From Bradyrhizobium sp. CCBAU 53338 (lineage in GTDB: Bacteria; Pseudomonadota; Alphaproteobacteria; Rhizobiales; Xanthobacteraceae): a stretch of DNA of 64,000 bases. The stretch covers positions 6,669,501-6,733,500 of the forward strand of contig NZ_CP030048.1 of the NCBI RefSeq assembly GCF_015291665.1, written 5' to 3'. A model generated the notes under the pieces. The model was not told the DNA's origin. It saw nothing but the letters and a program-made list of their open reading frames with translations, and made no database searches. Each line of letters starts with the position of its first letter. Position 1 is the stretch's first letter. Positions 34,120-43,979 of the stretch are shown here, piece after piece. The position numbers and the translations under genes were made by a program.

Positions 34120-34342
34120 AGTGACCCCAGCCGGGGGCTGATGGGGCTGGGGTCACTCCCGGATCAAGTGCCGGCGTTTCGCCGGCACCGTGCTGCAACG
34201 CGATCGGCTTCAACTCGTTCCCACCTTGCGCAAGGTCAAGGCATGGCAGTTCGACGGCCGCATATATTCACCATAGCCGAACGGGGTGCTTCAGCGCCCC
34301 GTCGCGGTTGCGAGGCCCGGGCTCCTAGGTAACCCCGGGCCT
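34120..34342. repeat. Run of four strong hairpins
   Basis: Four inverted repeats occur in 220 bases. They are AGTGACCCCAGCC/GGCTGGGGTCACT (34120-34132 with 34145-34157, perfect 13-base stem); GTGCCGGCG/CGCCGGCAC (34168-34188, loop TTT); ACGGGG...CCCCGT (34281-34302); and AGGCCCGGG/CCCGGGCCT (34313-34342, followed by TTT on the plus strand). The region 34034-34403 holds no gene. It lies downstream of the nos operon and of the cytochrome gene, so one or more may end their transcripts. The density suggests a structured RNA or a repeat element. Confidence 0.55.
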
Positions 34343-34403
34343 TTGCATTTGGATGACGATGCGAGTCACGCCGGCCGATCTGTTGTCTAATGGTGACGGG
34401 CCC

Positions 34404-34796
34404 CTATTGCTGGGTCAGCTTCACCGGAGCCTTGTCGAAAGTGTGCAGATACGCGATCAAGTCCTTGATCTTTTGCTCGTCCTTGATCCCGGCGAAAGCC
34501 ATCTTGGTTCCGGGAACCTTGGCCTTCGGGTCCTTGATATACTCCGAGAACGTCGCCTCGTCCCAGGTGAGGCCCGACTTCTTGTTCGCGTCGGAATAGT
34601 TGTAGCCCTCGACTGATCCGGCCTTGCGTCCGATCAACCCGTTGAGCACGGGACCCACGGCGTTCTTGGCGCTATCGCCGACCTGATGACACGCCTTGCA
34701 GACAGCAAATGCCTTTTCACCGGCAGCCGCGTCCTGGGCGCTCGCCTGCCCAAATCCGGCAGCGAGGAACAGGGCCACAAATGCAATTCTCTTCAT
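34404..34796 (-). CDS. Soluble class I cytochrome c (c550/c2-like)
   Basis: A 130-residue periplasmic cytochrome with a signal peptide (MKRIAFVALFLAAGFGQASA), haem site CKACHQVG, a Met ligand in GTKMAFAG and a C-terminal IAYLHTFD helix. This is a likely electron donor to NosZ or to the fused NirK. It lies 35 bases after nosX on the same strand and may be part of the nos transcript. The haem domain fused to NirK is clearly related (same SVEGYNYSDAN-like and LTWDEATFSEYIKDP segments). Confidence 0.88.
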   Translation of the reverse strand: MKRIAFVALFLAAGFGQASAQDAAAGEKAFAVCKACHQVGDSAKNAVGPVLNGLIGRKAGSVEGYNYSDANKKSGLTWDEATFSEYIKDPKAKVPGTKMAFAGIKDEQKIKDLIAYLHTFDKAPVKLTQQ

Positions 34797-34831
34797 CCAG
34801 TTCTCCTTGCTTCAGTTTCAACGTCAAACTG

Positions 34832-35824
34832 TCACGCCACGAGTTCCGATACCACCCCCGCAGTATCGATCAGGTGGACCCGTTCGATCTCTAACTGCGG
34901 CAGCAGAGATCTGATCCGCGGTTCAGACATCAGGCTTAACGCGGTCGAGAGCGCGTCCGCGGCGGTGGCGCTGCGGGCCACGGTCGTGACGCTCTTATAA
35001 AGGTGGGCGCAGGCGCCGGTCGCCGGGTTGAACAGATGATTGAACCGACCCGTGGGATCGAAGCGGAAGCCATAGGCGCCAGAGGTAGAGACGGCGCGGT
35101 CAATGATCGGAAGGGTCGCTTGCATCTGGCCGACGATTTCGGGATCGGCGACGCCGACCTCCCAAGGCTGGCCGTCGGGACGCGCCCCGATTGCTCGCGT
35201 CTCGCCCATGTCGACGAGACTTTGCGTGATGCCTTGCGATCGCAGCAGCTCAACGACCTTGTCCGTCACGTAGCCCTGAGCGATGCCGTTGAGGGTGATG
35301 CGGGTGCCCCGTGGCATTGCGATCCGGTCGCGGCTGACCGACAGACGATCCCAGCCAACTCGGGCGAGCGCCGTCTCGACGGCAGCTTGGGATGGCCCGG
35401 AAGGATCGGCATCGGTCTTCGAGAAATGGTCCGCATAGAGCTCCCAGAGCGGCTGGACTGTCGGGTCGAACATCCCGCCGGTCAGCCTGGCGTAACGCTT
35501 CGAGATCGCGAGAAGATCGACCAGCTCGGCGGCAGGATCGACCAAGACACCGGTCCGGTTCAACTCGACCAATGTCGAATCGCTTCGGTAGAGGCTGAAC
35601 AGGCCTTCCAATCGGCGCGCCTCCGCGCAGGCCACGGAAATCAAGCGCTCCGCCTCGGCTCTTACGGAATGATGAATCTTCATCGTCGCCGTCGCTCCCA
35701 GCATCGTGCCGCGCCAGACCACGATCTCCGCATCTGAGGTTGTTGCTGGGGACAGCGGAGAGAGCGCGAAGCCAGCCGTTGCTGCACTGATTGTGATGAA
35801 TCGTCGTCGTGAAACCATTTGCAT
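34832..35824 (-). CDS. nosX: NosX, ApbE-like FAD:protein FMN transferase
   Basis: A 330-residue protein with a twin-arginine-type leader (VSRRRFITISAATAGFALSP). The ApbE pattern is visible: LGATATMKIH, LFSLYRSDSTLVELNRTG, MFDPTVQPLWELY, ITLNGIAQGYVTDKVVELL and the Thr/Ala-rich segment SATAADALSTALSLM. It attaches FMN to NosR in the periplasm. It is the last canonical gene of the nos operon, 13 bases after nosL. Confidence 0.9.
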   Translation of the reverse strand: MQMVSRRRFITISAATAGFALSPLSPATTSDAEIVVWRGTMLGATATMKIHHSVRAEAERLISVACAEARRLEGLFSLYRSDSTLVELNRTGVLVDPAAELVDLLAISKRYARLTGGMFDPTVQPLWELYADHFSKTDADPSGPSQAAVETALARVGWDRLSVSRDRIAMPRGTRITLNGIAQGYVTDKVVELLRSQGITQSLVDMGETRAIGARPDGQPWEVGVADPEIVGQMQATLPIIDRAVSTSGAYGFRFDPTGRFNHLFNPATGACAHLYKSVTTVARSATAADALSTALSLMSEPRIRSLLPQLEIERVHLIDTAGVVSELVA

Positions 35825-35837
35825 GATGGCATCCTTC

Positions 35838-36389
35838 TCAGTCGGCCGGTCCGCGCACGATGGCGCCGTCTTTCGGTCCTGTCCCTTCGCCTTCCGAATC
35901 TAGGACGTAATCGCGCGGTACCTCCGCGAAGCCGACAATGCGTCCGCCGTTCTCGGCCACGAACTTCTCTGCCGCGCCGCGGTCCGAGAACGGAACGGCC
36001 TCATTACCTCCCATGCCTCCCTTCGCGCGGCTGGCGATGACGAACAGGGCTTTCCTTGCCTCAACCCAATTGTCCGGCCCCGGCTTGTCCCAGCTCGGCG
36101 CCTTGCCCATGTCGGACACATAGATCGCCTGAATGTCTTTTGGCTCGTCCGGCAACATCGTGAACGCGATCGTATCGCGCACTGAGGAGAACCAGACCGG
36201 CTCGATCAGACTCGCGATGAAGATGTGCCCCTTCGGTCCCGGATGCTCGAGCACGTTCATGCCGCAGTAGTGCCCGATGTCTTCGGCGGTCATCCTATGG
36301 GGCGGCGGAGGGGTCGCGGCCTGCTTCTCCCAGCAGCCGCCAAGCGCGACCGGCAGCACCAGAGCGAACGCGAGGGCAGTTCGCCTCAT
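35838..36389 (-). CDS. nosL: NosL copper-binding lipoprotein
   Basis: A 183-residue lipoprotein. Its signal peptide ends in the lipobox VALGGC, and the mature domain contains GHYCGMNVLEHPGPKGHIFI, the Cys-x-Met copper site. It delivers Cu(I) for NosZ maturation on the periplasmic side. ATG 36389 lies in an ATGA overlap with nosY. About 30 residues at the C-terminus (SEGEGTGPKDGAIVRG) extend past the core domain. Confidence 0.9.
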   Translation of the reverse strand: MRRTALAFALVLPVALGGCWEKQAATPPPPHRMTAEDIGHYCGMNVLEHPGPKGHIFIASLIEPVWFSSVRDTIAFTMLPDEPKDIQAIYVSDMGKAPSWDKPGPDNWVEARKALFVIASRAKGGMGGNEAVPFSDRGAAEKFVAENGGRIVGFAEVPRDYVLDSEGEGTGPKDGAIVRGPAD

Positions 36390-37213
36390 AGCTCCCTCCT
36401 CGAGAAGGCGAGCGCAGCCAGTCCGAGAGGCACGGCGGTCCAGCAGATCAGGACGGCGAGGAGGACCGGCACCGTGAGGGAGGTACTTTGCGCCAAACCG
36501 GCCATGCCGGCGAAAGTGCTGACATTGGCGAACCCGGTCAGGTTGATCAGGCGGTAGGCGTCGGTCGGATTCGCCAGAAGCATCGCATTCAGCGCGGTGG
36601 CGGAGATGCTGCGGCCCTGATCGAGCGCAAGCACGCCCAGAAGTGCCATGTCGTAGATCAGGACTAGCAACAGCCACAGCCCGATGCAGATGCCGGCCGC
36701 CGTGCTGCGGTCGCGCACCAGGGCGCTGACGAGATAGCCGATCGCGACGAACGCTGCGCCGAGCAGCACGGAAGATCCGACCATCGCCGCGAAGGCGAGC
36801 AGGCTGTCCGAGTCCACCCGGGTGCCAGTCGCCGCCAGCGCGCCGACGGCAAGCCCGTAACCGAGGCAGGTCGCAAAGGCGAGCACCGCGAGGTGCCCCA
36901 CGAATTTGCCGAGCAGCACCTGCCATCGGGCGACGGGGTAGCTGAGCAACAGGAGCATGGTGCCGCGCTCCATGTCGCCGACGATGGCGTCGTGCGAGAT
37001 CAGAAGCGCGATCAGCGGAACGAGGAAGATCGTCAGGCTGGAAAGGCTGACGATCACGACATCGAGTGCGCGTACGCCGACGGTGCCGGTCGGGGCGCTG
37101 CCCAGGAAAGTCAGCGACAGTGCGAGGGCGGCGAGCAGGAGCGTCGCGGCGAGCACCCAGCGATTGCGGACGGCCTGGTGGATTTCCTTGGTCGCGATGA
37201 TCAGCACGTTCAC
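36386..37213 (-). CDS. nosY: NosY, membrane component of the NosDFY transporter
   Basis: A 275-residue, six-helix protein of the ABC-2 permease type. It begins VNVLIIATKEIHQAVRNRWV and has HDAIVGDMERGTMLLLLSYP, the conserved NosY motif. GTG 37213 overlaps the nosF stop (GTGA), which decides the start; the open frame continues upstream inside nosF but is not used. It works with NosF and NosD to supply material for the CuZ site. Confidence 0.92.
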   Translation of the reverse strand: MNVLIIATKEIHQAVRNRWVLAATLLLAALALSLTFLGSAPTGTVGVRALDVVIVSLSSLTIFLVPLIALLISHDAIVGDMERGTMLLLLSYPVARWQVLLGKFVGHLAVLAFATCLGYGLAVGALAATGTRVDSDSLLAFAAMVGSSVLLGAAFVAIGYLVSALVRDRSTAAGICIGLWLLLVLIYDMALLGVLALDQGRSISATALNAMLLANPTDAYRLINLTGFANVSTFAGMAGLAQSTSLTVPVLLAVLICWTAVPLGLAALAFSRREL

Positions 37214-38130
37214 GGCTTTTCCTCCATATTGCGAAGGAAGTGGGCGTATAGCTCGTCGAGAGTCGGCGGAGCGACCTCTACGTCCTCCACCGAATTGCCG
37301 GCGGCCGTCGCGCGGTGCAGAAGTTCGATCTTCCGATCTGATACGGCTTCGATCTCGACGATCCGACCGTTGAGACGCCGGCACGTCGCGTCCGCCGGAA
37401 CCCAAGCCGGCATTTCGCTCTTCGCCAATCCGGCGACCTTGAGGCGGATCCTGGTCGGCAGCCGTGCTAGACGGCGGAGCTCGCCGATCGAGCCGTCCGC
37501 GACCTTGATGCCCCGGTTCATGATGATCACACGGCCGGCCCGTTCCTCAAGCTCAGTCAGCGCATGTGAGGACAGCAGCACGGTCGCGCCGTCGGCCGCG
37601 AGGCGCTCGATCACCTCATAAAAGGTCTGACGTAGCTCCGGATCGAGCCCTGTTGTCGGCTCGTCCAGCAGCAGCACCCGCGGATGCCCGATCAGCGCCT
37701 GTGCAAGTCCAAGCCGTTGGCGCATGCCTTTGGAGTAGGTTCCGACCCGGCGGCCCGTAGCAGGGCCAAGGCCGACGGCGTCGAGCAGGGCCAAGGCCTT
37801 CGCGATCGGCTCACGCTTCAGCTTGGCGTAGAAGGTTTGGGTTTCGCGGGCTGTGAGGGCGGCGTCGAAGGAAACGTTCTCCGGGAGATAGCCGAGCTGT
37901 CGGCGACCGGCGAACTCGCCGGCAGCGGGATTGTCGCCGAGCACCTCGACCGATCCGCTGGTCGGTCGGATGAGGCCCAGCATCAGCTTCATCAGCGTGG
38001 TCTTGCCGGCGCCGTTGTGGCCAATAAGGGCCACTAATTCGCCAGCCTCCAACTGGAAGGAGGCGCCGCAGACGGCCTTCACTAGGCCGTACTCCTTGGT
38101 GACGTCGCTGACGCGTACCGTGCTGGTCAT
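37210..38130 (-). CDS. nosF: NosF, ATPase of the NosDFY transporter
   Basis: A 306-residue ABC ATPase with Walker A GHNGAGKTT, signature YSKGMRQRLGLAQAL, Walker B VLLLDEPTTGLDP and H-loop SSHAL. A C-terminal regulatory domain of about 90 residues follows. It starts at ATG 38130 in an ATGA overlap with nosD. Confidence 0.92.
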   Translation of the reverse strand: MTSTVRVSDVTKEYGLVKAVCGASFQLEAGELVALIGHNGAGKTTLMKLMLGLIRPTSGSVEVLGDNPAAGEFAGRRQLGYLPENVSFDAALTARETQTFYAKLKREPIAKALALLDAVGLGPATGRRVGTYSKGMRQRLGLAQALIGHPRVLLLDEPTTGLDPELRQTFYEVIERLAADGATVLLSSHALTELEERAGRVIIMNRGIKVADGSIGELRRLARLPTRIRLKVAGLAKSEMPAWVPADATCRRLNGRIVEIEAVSDRKIELLHRATAAGNSVEDVEVAPPTLDELYAHFLRNMEEKP

Positions 38131-39512
38131 CGCGCCTCCGCGGCCGTGCGGCGCTTTGGCGGCGCCATCAGCGGATGGCTGTCGACCACGCCTCCCGGCA
38201 GCAACGCCGGAAACTGCGCTTGCGCCCAGCGGATCACCTGGACGGCGGGACTGTTGATAAGAACCTTGGCCGCCGGCGCGGTCCAAAGCACGTGGTCGAT
38301 CAGACCATTCGGCCGGTAGGCCGTGTCTGCGACCCCGTCGCCGTTGAGATCGAAGGCCGGATTGTCGCTCCAGTAGTTGCCGCGGCCGCCGTTCGACCAA
38401 TCCAGATGGCGGGTGCCGACATACTTCACCTGATTGGCATTGTTGACGAAGGCATTGCCTGTGATCCGGTTGCCCTCGGAGCCGGCCGTGAAGTGCACGC
38501 CGATCTCGCACCCTTCGAACCAGTTGCGCTCGATGCGGTTCTTGTTGGTGTTGTAGATGAACACGCACTTCTCGGGGCCGATCCGTTCGCCTCGAGCGAC
38601 TTCGAGGGAACCCGCCACCGTTGGTGGCACGCCTTCGTCGGTGGCGCGATTGTCCGACGTAGCCCAGCGCTCCGCGGGCTGCGGCCCGCCGATGACGGTA
38701 TTGCCGGATATGTCGGACCCGTTGGTCGCGTTGAAGAGAATGCCACGGTCGCGATCGTGATCCGAGACGTTGTCGCGCACGACGAGGTTCTTGGAGAACA
38801 TCAACGCGTAGCCGATGATATTGTCCTTCGAGACATTGCCGATGATCTCGCCGTCATTGGTGTACATGTAATGGACGGCAAAACGCAGATCGCGGAAGCG
38901 ATTGCCGCTGAAGACGTTGTTGCGGCTGGTAATCGCGAAGATGCCGTCGCGCCCATACCGGAAATCGTTGTCGACGACCTTGGCTCCCGGTGCATTCCAG
39001 ACGGTCACCCCGTTGCCGGTTTGACTCATCGGTGCCTGGCGCAGGCCGATGATGCTGTTGTGGCGCGCGAGCGAGTCGGGGGCGCCGTGCAGATAGATGC
39101 CGAAGAGATTGTCCTGGAGCCGATTGTCCTCTACGACGGCGCCCCGCGCCGACTGCTCGACGAAGACCCCCGAATCCATGCCTTCGAGCGCGCGTCCAGA
39201 TCCACGAATGTCGAGCCTACGGACCACCGCGCCAGGAGCCGAAATGGTGATCACACTACCCTTGCCGGAGCCATCGACCACTGCGCCATCGGCTCCCGAG
39301 AGCATGATCCGATGGGCGATGCGCAGCGGACCGTGGTAGGTACCTGCCGCGAGCAAAATCTCGTCGCCGTCGGCGGCAGCATCGAGAATGGACTGGAGGT
39401 CGTTAACCTCGGGCGTGACCGAAAGCTTCTCCGACGCCGCCGCGTGCGCGCCAACGCTGGCGGCCAAGAGAGCCGCCAGCGCCGTGACCGCAAGACGTCG
39501 CGCGCACCGCAT
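38127..39512 (-). CDS. nosD: NosD periplasmic maturation factor
   Basis: A 461-residue protein with a signal peptide and a right-handed parallel beta-helix built of repeated NxFxxN-type turns (VDNDFRYGRDGIFAITSRNN, FSGNRFRDLRFAVHYMYTND, IERNWFEGCEIGVHFTAGSE). It docks with NosL/NosFY to build the CuZ site of NosZ. ATG 39512 lies two bases after the nosZ stop. Confidence 0.92.
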   Translation of the reverse strand: MRCARRLAVTALAALLAASVGAHAAASEKLSVTPEVNDLQSILDAAADGDEILLAAGTYHGPLRIAHRIMLSGADGAVVDGSGKGSVITISAPGAVVRRLDIRGSGRALEGMDSGVFVEQSARGAVVEDNRLQDNLFGIYLHGAPDSLARHNSIIGLRQAPMSQTGNGVTVWNAPGAKVVDNDFRYGRDGIFAITSRNNVFSGNRFRDLRFAVHYMYTNDGEIIGNVSKDNIIGYALMFSKNLVVRDNVSDHDRDRGILFNATNGSDISGNTVIGGPQPAERWATSDNRATDEGVPPTVAGSLEVARGERIGPEKCVFIYNTNKNRIERNWFEGCEIGVHFTAGSEGNRITGNAFVNNANQVKYVGTRHLDWSNGGRGNYWSDNPAFDLNGDGVADTAYRPNGLIDHVLWTAPAAKVLINSPAVQVIRWAQAQFPALLPGGVVDSHPLMAPPKRRTAAEAR

Positions 39513-39514
39513 GG

Positions 39515-41467
39515 TCAGACGTTCTGCGGCGACACCAGCATGCGCCCGCGCATCTCCATGTGCATGGCGTGGCAGAACCAGGTGCAGAAGTACCAATAGA
39601 CGCCCGGCTTGTCGGCCACGAATGTCACCGACGAGGTCTGCTGCGGCCCGATCTCCATGTTGATGCCGTAGTTGACGATGCAGAAGCCGTGGGTGAGGTC
39701 CTCGACGTCATCGATGTTGGTCACGTAGACGGTCACCTCGTCGCCCTGCTTGACGTCGAATTTCTCGAGCGCGTAGGCAGGCGCGGCCGAATACATGTAG
39801 ACGCGCACCTTGTTGCCGTCTCGGATCACCTTGGCGTCGCTTTCGAGCGTGACGCCGTCCGCCTTGGCCTGTTTGACCGCGTCCGCGAACATCGGATCGT
39901 CGCGCTTGTAGATGCTGGTGACCTTGCCCTCCAGCTTGGAGCGATGCACGATCACGGCATCATGTGGCTCGGCGAAGCTCGGTCCGTCGTGCACGAGCTT
40001 CATCTGATCGCCCGAGATGTCGATCAACTGGTCATTCTCGGGTTTGAGCGGGCCGACATTAATGAAGCGGTCCTTTGAGAACTTGTTGAGTGAGATGAGC
40101 CACTTGCCGTCGGCTTCCTTGGTCTCGCCCATCGAGGAATGATTGTGGCCCGGCTGGTAGTGGACGTCGAGCTTCTGGATGATTGGGTTGACCTTCTCGC
40201 CCTTGAACGCGCGCTTCGCCGTCTCGATATTCCACTTCGCGACCTGGCTGTCGAGAAAGAGCGTCGTGTAGGCATTGCCCTTGCCGTCGAACGCAGTGTG
40301 CAGCGGCCCGAGACCAAGTTCCGGTTCCGCGACCACGGTGTCACGCGGCTTGATCTTGTCGTCGAACAGGTCGTCGAACTTGCGGACGTCGAACACCGAG
40401 ACTGTCGGCGACAGCTTGCCGTTGGCGACGACGTGAATGCCGTCTGGCGCGGTATTGATACCGTGCGGGCTGTTGGGAATGGGAACGTAGCGGGTGTAGG
40501 GCGATCCGTGCTTGCCGTCGAGCACCGGCACCCCGTTCATCTCTTTGAAGTCGCCCTTCTTGACTGCGTCCTCGATACGCTTGAGGTTGAAGATGACGAT
40601 CCAGTCCGTCTCGCTCGCGGTCATCTCAGCCAGCGTGACGCCCTTCTCAGAATTGTAGCAGGTCGAGAACGCGTACTTGCCCTGATAATCGGCATCGGTG
40701 TTGTCGAGGTTGCCGTCAACGATCACCTGCCAGGCGACCTTCATCGTGTCGCCGTCAACGGCCGAGAACATCGACCAGTATTTGGTCTTGTCGTCGAGCA
40801 CCTTGCCGTCGTTCGGCAGGGGCACCTCGTACTCGCCGTTGCAGAACACATAACCGGTGCGCGGGAATTTCTGTGGGCGCATGCCGTGGATCGTGTACTG
40901 GTTCGGCAGCTCGACGATCTTGTCGCACTTCATGATGTCGGTGCGGATGCGGGCTAAGCGGGTGTTGGCCTTGTCGTTGATGAAGATGTAGCGCCCGTCG
41001 TAGGTGCCGTCGGTGAACGACATGTGCGGATGATGGCAGTCGCCGTTCTGCCAGACCCCGTTCAAGCGCCCCTTCAAGCGGTCGCGCGTCTCCTGGGTCA
41101 TTCCATCGTTCAGGATCTTCAGCGACTCGTTCGTCAGGCCCCAGCCGGTCGCACTGTCGCGGTTGAAGACAGGAATGCGCATCAATTCTCGCATCGAGGG
41201 CATGCCAATGATACGGACTTCGCCGGTCTGGCCGCTGGAGAAGAAGACGTAGTAGTCGTCGAGCTCGCCGGGCGCGACCTCGATCTTCTGGCCGCCTGCG
41301 CGCGCAGGTGCCTGGGCCTGAGCCGCAGCAGGCTCCGGCTCGACGGCTCTGCCGAGACCGAGGCCGCCTGCCAAGCCGGCGGCGCCGATCGCGGCGGTCC
41401 CGACCACCTGTCGTCGGCTGACGGCATTCTTGTCTTCGTCTCGATTCTTGTCCTCGTCTCGGGCCAT
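39515..41467 (-). CDS. nosZ: Nitrous oxide reductase, clade I
   Basis: A 650-residue periplasmic enzyme that reduces N2O to N2. It has a twin-arginine leader ([21 protein letters not shown]), a seven-bladed propeller with CuZ His ligands ([52 protein letters not shown]), and a C-terminal cupredoxin with Cu[13 protein letters not shown] near residues 627-638. The Tat leader places it in clade I. ATG 41467 has AAGGAG seven bases upstream. The earlier ATG at 41488, in an ATGA overlap with nosR, has no ribosome site. Confidence 0.96.
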   Translation of the reverse strand: MARDEDKNRDEDKNAVSRRQVVGTAAIGAAGLAGGLGLGRAVEPEPAAAQAQAPARAGGQKIEVAPGELDDYYVFFSSGQTGEVRIIGMPSMRELMRIPVFNRDSATGWGLTNESLKILNDGMTQETRDRLKGRLNGVWQNGDCHHPHMSFTDGTYDGRYIFINDKANTRLARIRTDIMKCDKIVELPNQYTIHGMRPQKFPRTGYVFCNGEYEVPLPNDGKVLDDKTKYWSMFSAVDGDTMKVAWQVIVDGNLDNTDADYQGKYAFSTCYNSEKGVTLAEMTASETDWIVIFNLKRIEDAVKKGDFKEMNGVPVLDGKHGSPYTRYVPIPNSPHGINTAPDGIHVVANGKLSPTVSVFDVRKFDDLFDDKIKPRDTVVAEPELGLGPLHTAFDGKGNAYTTLFLDSQVAKWNIETAKRAFKGEKVNPIIQKLDVHYQPGHNHSSMGETKEADGKWLISLNKFSKDRFINVGPLKPENDQLIDISGDQMKLVHDGPSFAEPHDAVIVHRSKLEGKVTSIYKRDDPMFADAVKQAKADGVTLESDAKVIRDGNKVRVYMYSAAPAYALEKFDVKQGDEVTVYVTNIDDVEDLTHGFCIVNYGINMEIGPQQTSSVTFVADKPGVYWYFCTWFCHAMHMEMRGRMLVSPQNV

Positions 41468-41484
41468 CGTTCGTCTCCTTGCTG

Positions 41485-43779
41485 TCATGAGGAAGTGGAT
41501 GGATCGGCGCCTGTTCCTGTAGGGACGGGCTTTCCGGCGTGGGTGATGACGGTTTTCGGACCCTTGCCGCCCGATCGCATCGTCGGCGAGGACATGGCCG
41601 CAAACTTCTCACGCTTGAGCCGCACCTGGATCATGTGCGGGCAGCGATGGTCGTCATAATAGAGTTCCTGGCAGTGCATGCAGTAGATGCACTCGTTCAC
41701 GTTGATGTGTCCCTCGGGATGGATCGATTGCACTGGGCATTCCTTGGCACAGCGCTGGCAAGGCGAACCGCACTCCTGCCAACGTCGAAGCCATTCGAAC
41801 GTCCGCATGCGGCCGGGGATCGCGAGCGCGGCGCCGAGCGGACAGAGATAGCGGCAGAAGAACCGTTCAATGAACAAGCCAGCCACCAACAGCGCAACGG
41901 CGTAGAGCACGAACGGCCAGCTTCTTGCAAACTTCAGGATAATCGCGGTCTTGAATGGTTCGACTTCGGCGAACCGCTCGGCCATATCGACCGAGTACAG
42001 CGAGAGCCCGAACAGCCCTAGGAAGATGATGTATTTGATAGGCCACAGCCGCTCATGCAGACCCCATGGCACCGTGATCTGCGGCACCTTCAGCCATTTT
42101 GCGACTGTATTCGTGAGCTCCTGCAAGGCGCCGAACGGGCAGAGCCAACCGCAGAACGGGCCGCGGCCCCAGAACAGTAGGCCACCGGCTACCGCCGCCC
42201 AGAGAATGAAGATCAGCGGTGCCGCAAGAAAGAACTCCCAGTGGAAGCCAGTTACCAGGGAGTTGGTGAACGTCAGGACATTCACCACGGAGAGCTGGGC
42301 GTTGGCGTACCAGCCGAGCCAAACCAGCACGAATGCCAGATAGGCGCGGCGTACCCAAGTGTAGAAGACCGGTCGTCGCACCAGCACGTTCTGGAAGAAG
42401 AAAATAACGGTTAGAATAGCGAGGGCGAGGGCGGTGACCGCGACAGAGGCGGCCTGCGAGCGCCAGATACGCATCCAAAGAGGCTCCTCCTCGGCATTCG
42501 CCGGCGCGCCCGGCTGCGGAGCAACGGCGGCTGGCGCCGCCGCGGTCGCGGGAATGGTCACCGCGCGCTGCTCGCGACGGATGTACTGCTCGGGAAGGTC
42601 GTAGTTGAGATCGAATGTGAGGAAAGCCTTGTCGCGCCCGACGGTGGCTCTCTGGACGAGGAGTTTCAATTCCCACGGTTGCGTCGGATCGAGTGTGAAC
42701 TCAGGCGGCGTGACGAACAGCCCGATCTCCTTGAACTCCGGTGCGCCCGCGGCCGCCAGATTCCCCAGGCGCGTATGATTCCGGTCGCGGAAGCGGGTGC
42801 TGGATCCTTCCTGCAGGATTTCTATGCGATCGAAGATGCCGCCCCGCACGTAGGCCGAGCCTTTGAACGAGTAGATGCCGTTGCCGGCCACCAAGATCGC
42901 CTGCTGGCCCGGTTGCAGTCGTTCCTTGAGCCTTGCGTAGGCGTCATCGCCGAGCAGGCTGCGTCCGATGGTGGGCACACTGACGAGAGCGGCGTAGAGG
43001 TCGATGAAGGTATCGGACGGGTCGCCAGGCTCGGAGTTTTGAGCGGCCGCAGCATTGCCGGATTTGGCGAAGGCGTCGTTCACGTCCCCGATGCTCAAGT
43101 GCAGGTGGCGGACCGACCCGTCTCCTGCGAGAGTTTGCCAGTCGCGGACCTCGCTTTTCTCGAGATTGATCGTCTTGGTGACCGGAGGCAATGCGGCAGC
43201 GGCCGCAGCGGCATCGCTGCCCCCGATCCGCCCGGACCGGATGAGCTTCGATGCGGAGCGCACGATGCTGTCGCTCATGACCAGAACGGTCACGGTCGCG
43301 CCGCTCACGATATCGACCTGCGGCGGCTGCTCGGCGCCACTGGCGACGGGCTTCATGTCCTTGCCAATGAGGCCATTGACGGCTGCGACGATCCGAGCCT
43401 CCGGAATGCCGATCAGAACGATCGGCTCCTTATGATCGACCAGCTTTATGCCGGTGATCACACCCTTGGGGTCGATGCCGACCAGAATGTGGATCGGCTT
43501 CCCCGAATAGCCGACCGAGTTGGCGAAGTCGGAATTGAGATAGACGAAGCCCTGCAGCTGATCGCCGCGGTAGACGGGCGCGATCGGCGGATCGCCCTGT
43601 AGCGGACCAAAACGGTCGGCCTCCGGAAAAAAGTTCGTAGGCGAGGATTTGGGAAGATAGTTGGCCAGGTCGCTGGCCGCTCGAGCCGTTTCGGCCCAGA
43701 GCGCGGTGCAGATTGCGAGCAGGACGGCGAGCACGAAGCTGACTTCGCGTCGCTTCAAGGCGACGAAACTACGGGCCAT
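41485..43779 (-). CDS. nosR: NosR, membrane flavo-iron-sulfur electron donor and regulator for NosZ
   Basis: A 764-residue protein. A signal-like first helix is followed by a periplasmic FMN-binding domain ([19 protein letters not shown] with the Thr for covalent FMN), several membrane helices with CGWLCPFG and CRYLCPLG motifs, and two C-terminal [4Fe-4S] sites ([29 protein letters not shown], roughly 670-710). ATG 43779 is chosen because an FNR-type box at 43899-43912 would place the transcript start near 43864, downstream of the longer in-frame start at 43893. Confidence 0.94.
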   Translation of the reverse strand: MARSFVALKRREVSFVLAVLLAICTALWAETARAASDLANYLPKSSPTNFFPEADRFGPLQGDPPIAPVYRGDQLQGFVYLNSDFANSVGYSGKPIHILVGIDPKGVITGIKLVDHKEPIVLIGIPEARIVAAVNGLIGKDMKPVASGAEQPPQVDIVSGATVTVLVMSDSIVRSASKLIRSGRIGGSDAAAAAAALPPVTKTINLEKSEVRDWQTLAGDGSVRHLHLSIGDVNDAFAKSGNAAAAQNSEPGDPSDTFIDLYAALVSVPTIGRSLLGDDAYARLKERLQPGQQAILVAGNGIYSFKGSAYVRGGIFDRIEILQEGSSTRFRDRNHTRLGNLAAAGAPEFKEIGLFVTPPEFTLDPTQPWELKLLVQRATVGRDKAFLTFDLNYDLPEQYIRREQRAVTIPATAAAPAAVAPQPGAPANAEEEPLWMRIWRSQAASVAVTALALAILTVIFFFQNVLVRRPVFYTWVRRAYLAFVLVWLGWYANAQLSVVNVLTFTNSLVTGFHWEFFLAAPLIFILWAAVAGGLLFWGRGPFCGWLCPFGALQELTNTVAKWLKVPQITVPWGLHERLWPIKYIIFLGLFGLSLYSVDMAERFAEVEPFKTAIILKFARSWPFVLYAVALLVAGLFIERFFCRYLCPLGAALAIPGRMRTFEWLRRWQECGSPCQRCAKECPVQSIHPEGHINVNECIYCMHCQELYYDDHRCPHMIQVRLKREKFAAMSSPTMRSGGKGPKTVITHAGKPVPTGTGADPSTSS

Positions 43780-43898
43780 GGAGCACCACAAGCGGAACGG
43801 CCTGCCTAACAGGGGCAGGTATTCCACCCAATTTTGAACGTTTGATGTCCCGGAATCGCCACTGAGACCGGATTTCGGGCTCATTGAGCCCAACGAAA

Positions 43899-43912
43899 TT
43901 GACTTCCGTCAA
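43899..43912. promoter_or_regulatory. FNR/Nnr-type box in the nosR divergent promoter
   Basis: TTGAC-TTCC-GTCAA is a perfect palindrome of the FNR/Nnr class. It is centred 126 bases before the nosR ATG at 43779 and 75 bases before the ferritin-like gene's ATG at 43980, so it could serve both. Confidence 0.7.
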
Positions 43913-43979
43913 GGCTGTCTTGTTAATATCGGAACACGATGCATCTTTGCGCCGCAACAAACAGCGGTGGAGATTGACC

